This document shows, one piece after another, positions 42,306 to 52,818 of a stretch of DNA of 64,000 nt. The notes under the pieces are model-generated. The model was not told the origin of the DNA. It saw only the letters and a program-made list of their open reading frames with translations, and made no database searches. The position numbers were made by a program, and so were the translations under genes. Origin of the DNA: Prostheceraeus crozeri. Taxonomy: Eukaryota; Platyhelminthes; Polycladida; Euryleptidae. Location of the stretch: positions 62,001-126,000 of the forward strand of contig CAJQUW010009248.1 of the NCBI GenBank assembly GCA_907163375.1. Reading direction: 5' to 3'. Every line of letters begins with the position of its first letter. Positions within the stretch are counted from its first letter, which is position 1.

Positions 42306-43352
42306 AAATTGTCTTCCCTTGATCGGCATGGATAGCCGGTTTCAGTGATTGAACATTTTGTCCAATCGAATCGCACAATCAGACTTATCTTTTATGTGTT
42401 ATCAAATCCATTTTCACGAATGAAAGCATGTACCTACATTGGATTTAGTACATTTTATTTCTCGCCAATTTACCTGATTCATTCAAACAATCGCAATGAT
42501 AAAATGCCTTTCACATAAATTGCAAAATCCATGTAAGAAAATGTTTTCCAGATGAAATTGTATCCGTGTTTAGCCTTCCTTTGGTTGTCGGCTCACCTCG
42601 TGACCTTTATATTCTCACCGTCTACAAATTAGAAATACATTCCTCAGCTTTTCATCAACAATATTTTCCAAGCAATTATTAGAAGGATATTATTTCCTTA
42701 TTCCTTGAAAAACTTTTCATTTCCTTAAGTGTCAATCGTCAAAAGTAAAACATAGCAAATTGATAACTGTCTGCGCTTTAACGCAAGCTTTCTCATAGTC
42801 AATTTTTCAGTAATAATTTCTTTGCAGGATGACACCTAATTACCTGCAGAATGAGCATCTCACTTTTCCAGATAATGAAAGCCGCAAACAGAAACAAGCT
42901 TATAAATTACTGGTAGATTAAAAACAATTTTTCGCAGATATTTACTGTCCAAACTGAATTTAAGAGATCCCAGGTGCATTCACCTCAGTCTAATAACCAT
43001 ATAACTCCGACATCATTTATAGACCGATTGATTCTTTTGCTTTGCTGTCCTGTAGTGCCGATTCTATCTTGATAGATACATGATTTTATGAAGATTTCAG
43101 AGGATTCAAATGTAAGCCAATCATAATTCTGCATCTCTTCAATGCCGTAGATTGTGTTTAAAAAGGTTTCCACACATGTAGTGACGAGATAGTTGGACAT
43201 CTAATTGAAAGAATTATTTGACGCACGATTTTATCCCTCATGGGGTCGGATGACCATTGTCTGGCCGCATATGTCAACATACCTACCTTGTAAACCGTGG
43301 CTACCAAACAAATGAAATTCTTGTTACTAAATAGCTTATTTCCTCCCAACTG
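42306..43352. other. Intergenic, no gene recognised
   Basis: AT-rich host DNA with only short chance ORFs. Confidence 0.45.
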
Positions 43353-44336
43353 CACTGTAAATCGCTCAATACCAATCACATACGAAGGATGCATACCAAG
43401 ATATTTTTTTGGTATATTTCTGTATGATCTTGGTATATATTTGTATGCTTTTCGCATGTTATTTCAAGTGTGGTATGCTTTACATACTAAAGCCATACCA
43501 GCACAATGTTAAAAGGAAGCATCAATCATGTCCAAAGTATGTTGATTTAAGGCTTTTTGTCAATAAAGATCACACTAATGCTACTACTGCTTTGTAAGTA
43601 GTGAGATAATGACATTTTATAGTCAAACTAACAATACTGAATTCGATTTTAATACATGTAAGTCCGAGGCATTTCATAAATAATCAATAAGTATTTGACC
43701 ATCAACAATTATGCATTATGTAATTTTGGAACTAAGCATATTATCAATCCAAAATAAAGACACATTATAATTCATGAACGCAAAAATAGTTATGTTTGAG
43801 ATATATAAGTCAACATGGTTGCTGAAAAGTTATCGTTTTATTGAAATGATGTTAATCAATTTAGTTCATGGAAATGAGCTAATTATAGGTCTTGTGAATG
43901 CTATAAGACAAGTTGCAAAGATGACATGCGGCTTTAATTCCACAACAAATCTAACTTAGTAAAATACCACACTTTCACAAAGAAATATTCACGGCTGGTA
44001 TTACTGGAAAAAAGTTATTTGTAAGTAGTATGTAGCATAACATATTTTTTGCCATATGACATAAAGCTATTCATACGAAACACATACCAATTTGCATCGG
44101 GTCTCGTATATAAAACATACCAAGAATTTGTATTTCAACGTAAAACAGCCAATCACAGTTAGCATAGTTCGTATCGTTTACATACCAATCACATACGAAA
44201 GTAAATGGCCATTCGTATGAAAAACATACCAGATTTCTTTATATATACCAGAATCTCGTATCAAATGTTGGTTTCAAATTGCATGTAAACTTGGTATGTG
44301 TTTGTATGTAATTTTCGTATCCAGCGATTTACAGTG
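43353..44336. mobile_element. CACTG-ended element with CATACCA subterminal repeats
   Basis: The ends are CACTGTAAATCGCT at 43,353 and AGCGATTTACAGTG ending at 44,336. The 300 bp inside each end are crowded with the motif CATACCA/TGGTATG in both orientations, while the middle is plain AT-rich DNA. Clustered subterminal motifs and CACTG termini are typical of CACTA-type transposons. No transposase is present, so it is non-autonomous. TG flanks both ends, a possible 2-bp target duplication. Confidence 0.7.
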
Positions 44337-45157
44337 TGGCAACGTGGTCACTGTACAGCCCTGAACAGAGTGCCTACCAGATGCGGCTTTTTCTTATAAT
44401 CGCACAGATAGGTGAAATAGGCATTTTACCTTTTACTGCGTTATAAAATGGAGCTTAAAATAATGAATTCGATTCTATTACAATAAGTCAAAGATTTTCT
44501 ATATATATTCACAGAGGTAAAAAATATGTATTAACCGTTCACAGGTCGATGTCAAAAACAGCATTAATCCATTTGGCGACAGTGTAACGCTTTCATTACA
44601 TGAATTTTCGGATTCTGGCGTCTTCTACAGGTTATGACATGTGGTACAATATTTTGATTGTCATACATGATTTATCGCATATTTTTAGGTAAACGATCGC
44701 CAATTCAAAAGTTAGGACTGAATGTTGCTTACATTTTATCACGAAATATATGAAGAAAAACTGGGCATAAAATCTGCTTCATACTGTATCACAGTGTATG
44801 AACTTTCACATGTAATTTACCATAAAGGAGATTTGCGTGATCTAATTATTCATAAAATTACGAAAATTGCAATCAATACTTCCTCTGATATTCATTCATG
44901 ACTTGGCATGTCATTTTTTTAAACACTTTGCGTTTTAGTTGCACCGGCGTAATCTGATATAGAAATTTCAAACACGAGAAAAATGTAAATGAAGCAAACG
45001 GTGGTGAGCACTGTCAATTTTCTTCAAAACTAATACTCGTTGAATAATGAAAATGAACAATTTCATTACAATATTAGATTCATGGTGTGTTCATAGTGTG
45101 TGTGTAATACTTGTTGTTATTTTTAGACTATGGCTTTTCCTTAGCTACCTGAAGACA
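44337..45157. other. Intergenic, no gene recognised
   Basis: AT-rich DNA, no supported feature. Confidence 0.4.
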
Positions 45158-45745
45158 ATGGCCAAGCAGTTGCGAACTTTGGATCAAGCAGTTACTGAAA
45201 TATTGAATAATGCCACAAAACTACCAGAAGCAAATGCTCTATCAGAGCTATGAGACGATGGTGAGTCGATGATGAGTATATAAACGATGTCTCAGAGGTC
45301 AGTGATATCTCAGGACAGTGTGAGATTCCAACGAAGGATGACTAGGATGATCATTTCAGTGAACAAAAGAAGCAGATAAGCCAATGAAATGGCAAATGTC
45401 TGTTATTATCATCTTTGAAATTGGATGAACATTCTCTGGGTACATTCCAAGTCAAGAATCCTCATGAGATACTTGATGCATATGCTGATGGTCTTATCGA
45501 TCTCTTAGTAACAGAAACTTGGGCAAATGTTAGGCCTACATAAAGCTGAACAATCTGAAATGCCTTCATTTCATGGTGCTCTTTATTTGAGTGGATATTT
45601 CGAATTGCCGAGGTGTCTCCAACTTTAACGTGACTGGAGTCGACACAGTTCTCGACAGGAATTTCGAAATGTAAAAACATATTTTCATTTCAACGATAAC
45701 GATGCAACTCAACGTAGCAAAGTGCGTCAAGGTAACAAACTTTAA
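45158..45745 (+). pseudogene. piggyBac-type transposase remnant
   Basis: Broken plus-strand frames give, in order, MAKQLRTLDQAVTEILNN, an acidic stretch, FQVKNPHEILDAYADGL then IDLLVTETWANVR, a frame with LYLSGYFELPR, and EFRNVKTYFHFNDND. This is the order of the N-terminal third of DDE_Tnp_1_7 transposases (acidic leader, ELIDLIVEETNRYA, GxLYxGY-x-LP, then F-x-x-I-x-RxLHFxDN). The catalytic domain is absent. Several stops and frameshifts show age. Confidence 0.6.
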
Positions 45746-46380
45746 AAATAACAAGCTAATGACTAGTTAATTTTCAATAGGTACAAAGTAGGCTATGATT
45801 TAAAAGAAAAGTTTTATATCCTAAAATGTGTAAAAATTTTAAAAATGCTTACTAGAAGGACAAACAATGCTTCTCTTCTCCTCATGTGTATGTTCAAAAT
45901 TATGTTTATCACTTATATATTGAAAAGATCCTATTTAACAGTCTGCCCATTCAGATGATAAGAGGACAGGTCTGTTTCCAATCAAAATATCAGATCTAGC
46001 TAATAACGCAGCGGGATTACGCTATCTAAAATCTACCAGGTGTGTAAGAGAATTAATATTAGTTCCTTAAGCTAAAACGTGAAATAGAATTGTACAAAAT
46101 AAGCATACAAATTATTTGACTATTTTTAATGAGGTCATCAACAGTAACTTCTTCAGGACGATCGCGTTTCGACCGCTTAATCCTGGACGCTCAAACCCGA
46201 CCAAGCGCGGTCCTGTACATTTAAGATGCACAGCCTCAAAAATTAAATTTATAATAGAGAAAGATTAGCATCTATCAAAAAAAATAGAGTCACTATTGAC
46301 TGAAATGTACCTCAGGCATTTGAAAGAAGGACAGAGTCCAGCCAGTAGAGGTCAAGAGGCGGGGACATAATCCACCTTCA
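45746..46380. other. Intergenic spacer
   Basis: No gene recognised. The 5' limit of the LINE that follows is not clear and may lie in the last part of this stretch. Confidence 0.4.
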
Positions 46381-46803
46381 ACTCAGGACGTGCTGCAAAA
46401 ACAATTGAAGCAAATTCATAGCAAACAGCAGACATCAACGACAAGCTGTGTAAGAAGGCCTTTGATTGAATTTGCTAATTTCGCAGTGCATACTCCACGA
46501 CGGTTGTGTCTGGAAAGCGCTCTTAACGCTATTAGTAATTTTTCGACGTTTGGTGTGTGATTAAGTGATTCATTCTTGTGGATTTATACATCATCATCTT
46601 CGTCGTAGCGTTCTACGTTGTTTGGTCTCATTCGTTGGTCAATTGGAGATCTGTGTTTCGTGACAATTGAGGATTTAGCCCTTTAGTGTTATTCCATGCA
46701 CAGTTCCGTGTTCGGAAATTGGGTCAGTTGTATCACGCCACCGCGTCTGTCTTGTCACATTCCGAAGACCAATAATTCAACTCAAGCCGTTGATCTTGTC
46801 TTT

Positions 46804-46875
46804 GGCTGCTGTGGTCTAGTGGTAGCGTGTCTGGCAGACACTTCAAAGTTTTGGGTTCAAATCTAGTTGTGAACG
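46804..46875 (+). other. tRNA-like sequence upstream of a LINE ORF1
   Basis: TGGTCTAGTGGTAGCG is a good pol III A box and GGGTTCAAATC a good B box, 35-40 bases apart. GTGTCTGGCAGACAC between them folds as an anticodon-like arm. The T and acceptor stems do not pair well, so this is not a functional tRNA. It is either a tRNA-derived SINE head or an internal promoter in the LINE leader. Confidence 0.5.
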
Positions 46876-46893
46876 AAATATCAAGTGGTTGGT

Positions 46894-47643
46894 ATGGCTG
46901 AGAATGTCTCCTTTTTAGAATTCCGTCGAAAGTCTGCTACGCAGATTCACAAGCTTTCAAAGAGTCAGTTGTTGATGACCTTGAAAGATACTGTTTCACA
47001 TGTGGATGATCAAGAAAGTCCTGCAAGCAATTCTATCACCGCCTTTGATGAGGCGAAATTGAAAGGTATTGTCCAGGAGGCTGTAAATGATATCAAACAG
47101 CAACTACCGATTGAAAGCAAATGAATGATAGAAGACATGGAAAATAAAGTGAATCATAAAATTACTGACCTTACTAGTGTCATGTGCGAATTGAAAGACA
47201 ATATCCCTCGGTATGTGCTCAACGAGTTGGATGACAGAGATTCTCGAAAGAACAATCTAATTGTCTTTGGGATTCCAGAACCTAGTAATGTTGATCATAA
47301 AGAGTGTGACGAAGCTTCTTTCTCCGGAATAGTATCAACAATGGGTATTCACGATGATATCAAGATAAAGCGCTTTTTCCGATTTGGTGTTAAAGGTCAT
47401 AAGCCACGACCTCTGAAGGTCATATTACACTCAACATATGATAAATGGCGCATCATCAGAAACGCCAGAAACCTGAGAATGGTGGATCAATATAAGCAGA
47501 TCTACTTAAAACCCGATCAAACACCTTACCAGATCAGTCAAGAGAAAACACTTCGAAACGAACTCAAGATCAGACGTGAACACGGCGAGGAAGTAGTCCT
47601 GAAACAGGGGGAAATAACAAAAGCTCCATCAAGGCGTGATTGA
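46894..47643 (+). pseudogene. LINE ORF1-like protein
   Basis: About 250 codons in one frame, interrupted by a single in-frame TGA at 47,122-47,124. After a coiled-coil-like start, the second part has RKNNLIVFGIPEPSN, IKIKRFFRFGVKGHKPRP and KWRIIRNARNLR. That order matches the RRM-like ORF1 proteins of LINEs, which bind LINE RNA. A basic tail ends the frame. Confidence 0.65.
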
Positions 47644-47654
47644 CTAATTCCTCC

Positions 47655-48690
47655 TAGTATTTTATTGATAAATGCTCATTCCATAGCTAGTATTGGCAAA
47701 ATAGACGAGTTAAGACTTTCATGTGCTAACTTGAAACCTGATATCGTGATCGTCACCGAGAGTTGGCTGAAAGACTATCATGATGATATTGTGTTTAATA
47801 TTGATGGATACAGACTACTACGCAGTGATCGCCCGGATCATCATGGTGGCGGTGTGGCTACATGGATGAATCATACTATGAACATTATAATCATCATACT
47901 ATATGAACAGGTCTCGTAAGCAGGTCATTGAATGAATGGTATAGTGAAGCTGTTGTTGGCCCACCCTTATCAAGTACAAGACATGTTTGCAGTGTACTTG
48001 GGTGTGTGATGATTCGCTAGAGATTGTTAAATCAGAATTTTTCCATTTGAATGAGTGGTGCACTATGAATGGTTTTACACTGAATGTGAATAAGACAAAA
48101 GGAATGGAGATTTCAAAGAGACACAACAGTATTGACTATATTTTTCCTTTTGATATTGTACGAAAACTGAAGATCCTAGGAGTGTGGTGGTCTGACGATT
48201 TGAAATGGAAAACTCATTTCCAAGATGTTGAATCTCGCTGTTCCCGACGCTTGTACGTACTGAAAGTTTTAAGAAGACAGTTAAATCACAATGAGTTATG
48301 GGCAGTGTCTGTTGGAGTTATTGAATGTTTGATCTTTGTATGCATATCCGTTGTTCGGTATTTTGAGTCATGATCGTTATGTTATCATAAAGAGATTATT
48401 TAAACGTGCCAAAAGAATGGTATGTTTTAGTGATTGTCCATGCAAGAACACTTTTAACAATTTTCTGAAGCGACGTAAGAAGTTCTTTTTGGACTTTTAC
48501 AAGAGTTGTCACAATCCGTCCCACCCAATACATGGAATAACAACGCATGAACGAAATGGTCGTATTGCAGTTGCATATTGTCGTACAACAAGACGCCAGA
48601 ATTCCTTTGCTATTTTGACAACAAAAGAGTCACTAATAACTTTGTTGACTTATTTTGACTTATGTACAAGTAATTGTGAATTGTGTTTTT
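47655..48690 (+). pseudogene. LINE ORF2 remnant
   Basis: The endonuclease start reads LLINAHSIASIGKIDEL, then IVIVTESWLKDY and GGGVATWMN, and breaks off near 47,885. After a junction the frame resumes with FHLNEWCTMNGFTLNVNK and LKILGVWWSDDLKWKTHF (RT thumb), then, one frameshift on, a C-terminus with YCRTTRRQNSF. Some 1.5 kb of endonuclease and palm is deleted relative to 5703-8275. Confidence 0.7.
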
Positions 48691-48877
48691 GATTATCATT
48701 TGATAAATATATATTTTTTCTCTCTCTCTCTCTCTCTCTCAATTCATATTTTCGACAGATGCCTCTGAAATGTGATGGATTGCTTTTATGATGAAGCTAT
48801 GACTCATTTCTTCGGCAGGAATCGTTTGGAACAATTCATAAGTACGTTCTAAGAAAGCCTTATTGTTATGAAGTGGG

Positions 48878-49310
48878 AGTAGTAAGCAAGTGACAAACAC
48901 TCGACCGGCGCCCCCCCCTCTGGAACGGCAGAGTGTCGTGGTGTGCCGGCCAGGTTGGTTCACGTTCACGAAATGTTCGCTGACTCCCCCCCCTCTGGAA
49001 CGGCAGAGTGTCGTGGTGTGCCGGCCAGGTTGGTTCACGTTCATGAAATGTTCGCTGACTCCCCCCCTTCTGGAACGACAGAGTGTCGTGGTGGACTTGG
49101 GCGACCGCCAGGATTAGTCTTGAGGCTATAGTGTGTGATGTTTTTCGTGCAATCTGCTGAATGTTGGGTTGTAAAATGGGTTGTTTCGAGTGGAAGGAGT
49201 GGTCGGATGAGAAAACGGAGGCCAGATTCGGATTCAGCGTGAAATTCTGCATCCGTATGGTGAATTTGAACGCCATCGGAGAGAAAAATTTTCGCTGACG
49301 TCCCCCCCCT
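48878..49310 (+). repeat. Outer terminal repeat region of Polinton B with 75-bp units
   Basis: Three tandem units with a 75-bp period start at about 48,908. Each has a C-run, TCTGGAACGGCAGAGTGTCG, GTGTGCCGGCCAGG and TTGGTTCACGTTCA. The building blocks are those of copy A's ends, but the arrangement differs. Open frames here are repeat by-products. Confidence 0.75.
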
Positions 49311-49890
49311 CTGGACAGCTCGCTTCGATTTTGGCTTCCAGTGGACGGATTTTGTCGTGCCATAGCTCGTTTGAAAGCTAAGAGTGAGACAAATTCACTG
49401 AAAAAATCGGCTTGTTCCTATCTGTCTTCGTTTAGATGTGAGACGCCATTTAAGATTTTGGCACATTGGCGAAAAACGACAGAGTTAGAATTTGGGACGT
49501 TTTGGGCTGTAGCTTCAAAACGAAGCATCGGATTGGAAAACGGATTTCAGATTTGGAATCAGCGTGAAATTCTCTATCTGTATGGTGAGTTTCAAGTCAA
49601 TCGGTAAGAAAAAATTTCGCTGACGTCCCCCCCCCGGCACCGATCTTCCAACTTTGGTTCTAGAGATCGTAGAAAGTCGTGCAATAGCTCGTTTGAAAGC
49701 TAAGAGTGAGAAAAATTCACTGAAAGAATCGGCTTGTTCCTATCTGTCTTCGTTTAGATGTGAGACGCCATTTAAGATTTTGAGAGATTGACGAAAAACG
49801 ATAGAGTTAGAATTTGGGACGTTTTGGGCTCTAGCTTCAAAACGAAGCATGGGATTGGTAAACGGAGACCAGATTTGGAATCAGCTTGAT
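49296..49890 (+). repeat. Two 322-bp direct repeats inside the B terminus
   Basis: AGCTCGTTTGAAAGCTAAGA at 49,364 recurs at 49,686, with similarity continuing through TTCGTTTAGATGTGAGACGC to AAAACGAAGCAT. Each copy is preceded by GCTGACGTC and a C-run. A single diverged copy lies at 41,000-41,180 in A. Confidence 0.75.
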
Positions 49891-49899
49891 GTTATTGTC

Positions 49900-49950
49900 C
49901 AATGAGGATCATCATCCAATGAGAATCAAGCATTTCTTTATAAATAGCGA
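49900..49950 (+). promoter_or_regulatory. CCAAT/TATA promoter of the structural block, Polinton B
   Basis: Two CCAAT boxes at about 49,898 and 49,917 precede TATAAATA (49,939-49,946), about 100 bases before the ATG at 50,047. The layout is identical to copy A. Confidence 0.7.
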
Positions 49951-50046
49951 GCCTTCCACAGTGAGAATCATTCCATCGTTGAATGATACGAGTGACGGAC
50001 GCACATTTTCTCTCTCTCTAGTTCCTTGTTCTATTATCCAACTAAA

Positions 50047-50822
50047 ATGGTAAGTCGCTACTTTCCTCCCTCTCCTCCCTTGAACGTAAACTTAATACAA
50101 TCTTTTTTCATTTTCAGGCATCTACTCCATCTGCTGCACTAGTAGGACAAAATGGCGGTCAAACGTTACAAGGTTCGCTACGGTCAGATCATCTACAACT
50201 GAGGCCAGTGGAAGAAACAACCAAGGTACATAATCCTACACCGCTACAGCGTAAATTTAAACAAGTCTTGCGTTATGACGATCATAGCGTAGTACTCCAA
50301 ACGGGAATGCTCCCTTCCACGGATGTCAAGATAATGCGCAATCAGTATGGGGACTACATACTGATCCCCGTGAGTCCATACATTCGCCGCCAACTTGATA
50401 TTATTGAGGAGTATGTGACATTAAATATGGACATTCCTACTCCTCTTGCTCAAGAGTGGAAGGCTAGAGATGACAAGGATACTCCCTATAGAAAGATTTG
50501 GGATGGTAATCACATTTGCCTACCGGTATCACATTGGTGTACTTACTATAAGAAGGAGGGAGATCAATCAATACCCATCACATGTGATGAGCTCGGAGAA
50601 GGTACTTGGGATATCCTTTTCAAAGTGAGTGGGTTATATTATGGTCGACACAAGGATAATAAAATAGCCTCTCTCTCCATGCATATGGAATCCATCCTAT
50701 ATATTCCAAAACCACCCAACGTGGACGACATAATTGATCAAATCCTTAACAGCAGTGGTACGAAGCGCAAGTCGGAGAAGAATGCTGCCTCAAAACGCAA
50801 ATCAAAGAAGGAGAATTACTAG
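50047..50822 (+). CDS. Promoter-proximal, possible ssDNA-binding protein, Polinton B
   Basis: The ATG exon (50,047-50,049) is followed by a 68-bp intron (GTAAGT at 50,050, TTTTCAG ending 50,117), then a frame beginning ASTPSAALVGQNGG. It differs from the A protein at about ten residues (for example HSVV for HGVV). The OB-like strands and the Lys/Arg-rich nuclear signal are kept. Intact. Confidence 0.6.
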
Positions 50823-50856
50823 TCCTTTCCTAACTCTACCCTATGACAATTCGCTT

Positions 50857-50982
50857 ATGTGCTTTGAGTGTCGTAGACGTGGTCTTATTAGATACATTTT
50901 ACTTCTTCGTTGCCATCATATCATTTGTGTATTTTGTCGTGAAAAGCATCGATGTAATTCTTCATTTTGTAATATGTTATAG
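50857..50982 (+). CDS. Small RING-like Cys-rich protein, Polinton B
   Basis: MCFECRRRGLIRYILLL, RCHHIICVFCREKHRC and SSFC. The pattern here, C-x2-C...C-x-H-x3-C-x2-C...C-x4-C, is closer to a RING than in A. The frame also extends back to 50,734 in overlap with the preceding gene. Confidence 0.5.
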   Translation: MCFECRRRGLIRYILLLRCHHIICVFCREKHRCNSSFCNML

Positions 50983-51033
50983 AACGTTTCCTTAGATGTG
51001 TAATTTCCGTTTTAGGCTTCTATCATCATTTTT

Positions 51034-51564
51034 ATGGATTGTGAGGGTGAACCTGTACAGGAGCTCAGTGCTATTGCTATGAACAATTGGACATATCAGA
51101 TTGTTAGTGTCTATCATCAACATGCCAACTGCGATCCCAATAATGATCACTGAGCGAGAAAACACATTCATGGACTTAATCGGAAATATTTGCAAGACTA
51201 TGGCCTTTCTTGTGAGAGTGCTCTTCTTATTGACTTTAAACGATGGTTAGCTGCTTTCAATGTTATACGCATCTTTTGTAATAATTCTGGTAAGGAGAGG
51301 AAAGTATTTCCCAATCTAATCATTGATGATATTTTGCTCCCACGTTGGGATAGTAGAGTGAATCAACATTATCATGAAGTCACGAAACGTTTTAAGGATT
51401 TGTCTGTTCCTATTTTGTCTGTTCGTTGTAGTAGCTACGTTCATAACCAATGCTTCTTTCCTCCTTACCTCAACACTGCCAAAGTCCTGTCTGGTTATCA
51501 TTGCTCGCTGTATGATAGTTACCAGCTGTATCTATTTTATCTCTTTCAAACCATTGATTTATAA
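51034..51564 (+). pseudogene. DEDDh exonuclease-like protein, Polinton B (broken)
   Basis: The start MDCEGEPVQELSAIAMN and the end GYHCSLYDSYQLYLFY, which hold the D-x-E and H-x4-D motifs, are both preserved. The gene looks broken once between them. It lies between the small RING and the 133-aa gene, as in A. Confidence 0.65.
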
Positions 51565-51651
51565 TGCATGCTTGTTACCGTTATTCAATAAATGTTACTA
51601 TGAGAAGAGTTGTTGTTTTCATGCAATGGATGGGTTAGATAAAGGGCGATC

Positions 51652-52053
51652 ATGTCTTTCTCAAACGACTGCGGAACATTACATTTTCATAGGCAAAGTT
51701 TAAAAGGAGCTGTTCAAGATTATGTGATAAATTTTCATAAAGATGAGACCGACATCGAAGCAGTGGTCGATGATGCTAGCACTCTATTTCTAGAGTTAAT
51801 GAATACATTCTCTGATAGCATTATCATGGCGCGATTAGTTGCGAAAATTAAGTTTAGTCATTTTGGAAAGCAAGAGGTGGAAAGTCGCTCTTTCCATTTT
51901 GCTTCTTATTCAATGGAAGTGGTAGATCACCCCGAAGAATTTTTTAAAAGACATATGACTGAACGTCTTAACGCATTTAACCATCATGGTAGCAGTCTAG
52001 TGATTGAAGCGATTTCAGATATTCACATTCAAATTTCCATAAAGAAAAATTGA
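51652..52053 (+). CDS. Conserved Polinton protein of 133 aa, Polinton B
   Basis: Counterpart of 38,781-39,191, open, with RSFHFASYSMEVVDHPE and SSLVIEAISDIHIQIS. Its stop is two bases before the ATG of the RING gene (TGAAAATG). Confidence 0.55.
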   Translation: MSFSNDCGTLHFHRQSLKGAVQDYVINFHKDETDIEAVVDDASTLFLELMNTFSDSIIMARLVAKIKFSHFGKQEVESRSFHFASYSMEVVDHPEEFFKRHMTERLNAFNHHGSSLVIEAISDIHIQISIKKN

Positions 52054-52055
52054 AA

Positions 52056-52379
52056 ATGCAGTGGTACTTGATTGTAGCACAACTGGTTTTCGAGCTTTGT
52101 CTGCTCACTCTCGAAGTATATTCCTTCTGTACATGCGTCTATTATTTAGAAAAGGCTAGCAAATTCATATCTTCAAAAAGACTTGCTATAGACATCAGTA
52201 ACGGTGAAACTATGTGTTGCGATGTATGTAAGCGAAAGGATGGAAATGAAAAGCGCATCTTCAAGAGATGTAAGCATGCTTTTTGTCAACGCTGTTTCAT
52301 ACGTAATTGTATTCAACTTTGCCAATGTAACCACTGTGATGTTGCTCATTTCGAGTGTCACTTATGTCGCAATAGTTAG
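52056..52379 (+). CDS. Membrane-anchored RING-finger protein, Polinton B
   Basis: About 107 residues. The hydrophobic start MQWYLIVAQLVFELCLLTLE should insert in a membrane. The C-terminal half is a C3HC4-like RING: CCDVCKRKDG, FKRCKHAFCQRCFIRNC, then CQCNHC and a last pair in CHLC. Such proteins usually act as E3 ubiquitin ligases, and membrane forms in viruses often remove host proteins. That role is inferred here. The frame is open, so this copy shows the full architecture. Confidence 0.65.
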   Translation: MQWYLIVAQLVFELCLLTLEVYSFCTCVYYLEKASKFISSKRLAIDISNGETMCCDVCKRKDGNEKRIFKRCKHAFCQRCFIRNCIQLCQCNHCDVAHFECHLCRNS

Positions 52380-52430
52380 TACCTATGCAAATGTGGTAAA
52401 GATAGGTTTTAGCAAAGACTAACACGGAAA

Positions 52431-52787
52431 ATGGCGAAACGTAAAATGACGAAACGTAAAAGTCAAAAGTTTTCTTCAGCCATTCAAGCTCTCCGACGAA
52501 TGAAAGCAAATCAGCGATACAATGCTATACGACATGCTAACGATAAATTCATTTGTGAAATTATTTCTCATGTGAGGAAGTTGAGGACGAAGAAATTAGC
52601 GCCAAAACAACGAAAGTTACTTAAGCGATATGCTACGAAATTGCGTTTCATCTCCAATCCTAAAGTCACCCTTCAAAGAAAGAGGAAAACTCTAACACAA
52701 AAGGGCGGTTTCCTTTCAGCAATACTTCCAATGATAGCTCCTGCCGTGGGCAACCTATTGGGTAATATCTTTGGCTCTAAGCGTTAA
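52431..52787 (+). CDS. Basic pVI-like virion protein, Polinton B
   Basis: This 118-aa protein starts MAKRKMTKRKSQKFSS. It is strongly basic over the first 85 residues (RHANDKFICEIISHVRKLR, KLLKRYATKLRFI) and then, after TQKGGF, ends in a hydrophobic Gly/Pro segment LSAILPMIAPAVGNLLGNIF. The basic body plus membrane-active tail parallels adenovirus pVI and the equivalent Polinton proteins. Probably a DNA- or capsid-bound factor with membrane-disrupting tail. Open. Confidence 0.6.
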   Translation: MAKRKMTKRKSQKFSSAIQALRRMKANQRYNAIRHANDKFICEIISHVRKLRTKKLAPKQRKLLKRYATKLRFISNPKVTLQRKRKTLTQKGGFLSAILPMIAPAVGNLLGNIFGSKR

Positions 52788-52818
52788 TTATGCAAATGTT
52801 GAATCTCAAAGTAATAAA

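Larger units (their letters stand above)
46894..48742 (+). mobile_element. CR1/jockey-like LINE with internal deletion and (TC)n tail
   Basis: In order it holds an ORF1-like gene, the first part of an APE endonuclease, the thumb and C-terminal part of the reverse transcriptase, a short AT-rich 3' region and a (CT)n tail at about 48,720-48,740. The RT palm with the catalytic Asp pair is missing. It is related to the LINE at 5541-8275, sharing the RT-x-RRQNSF C-terminus and the same tail type. Confidence 0.75.

Noticed and set aside
46804-46875. Functional tRNA gene
   Set aside because: Boxes A and B are good, but acceptor and T stems do not pair; called tRNA-like only.
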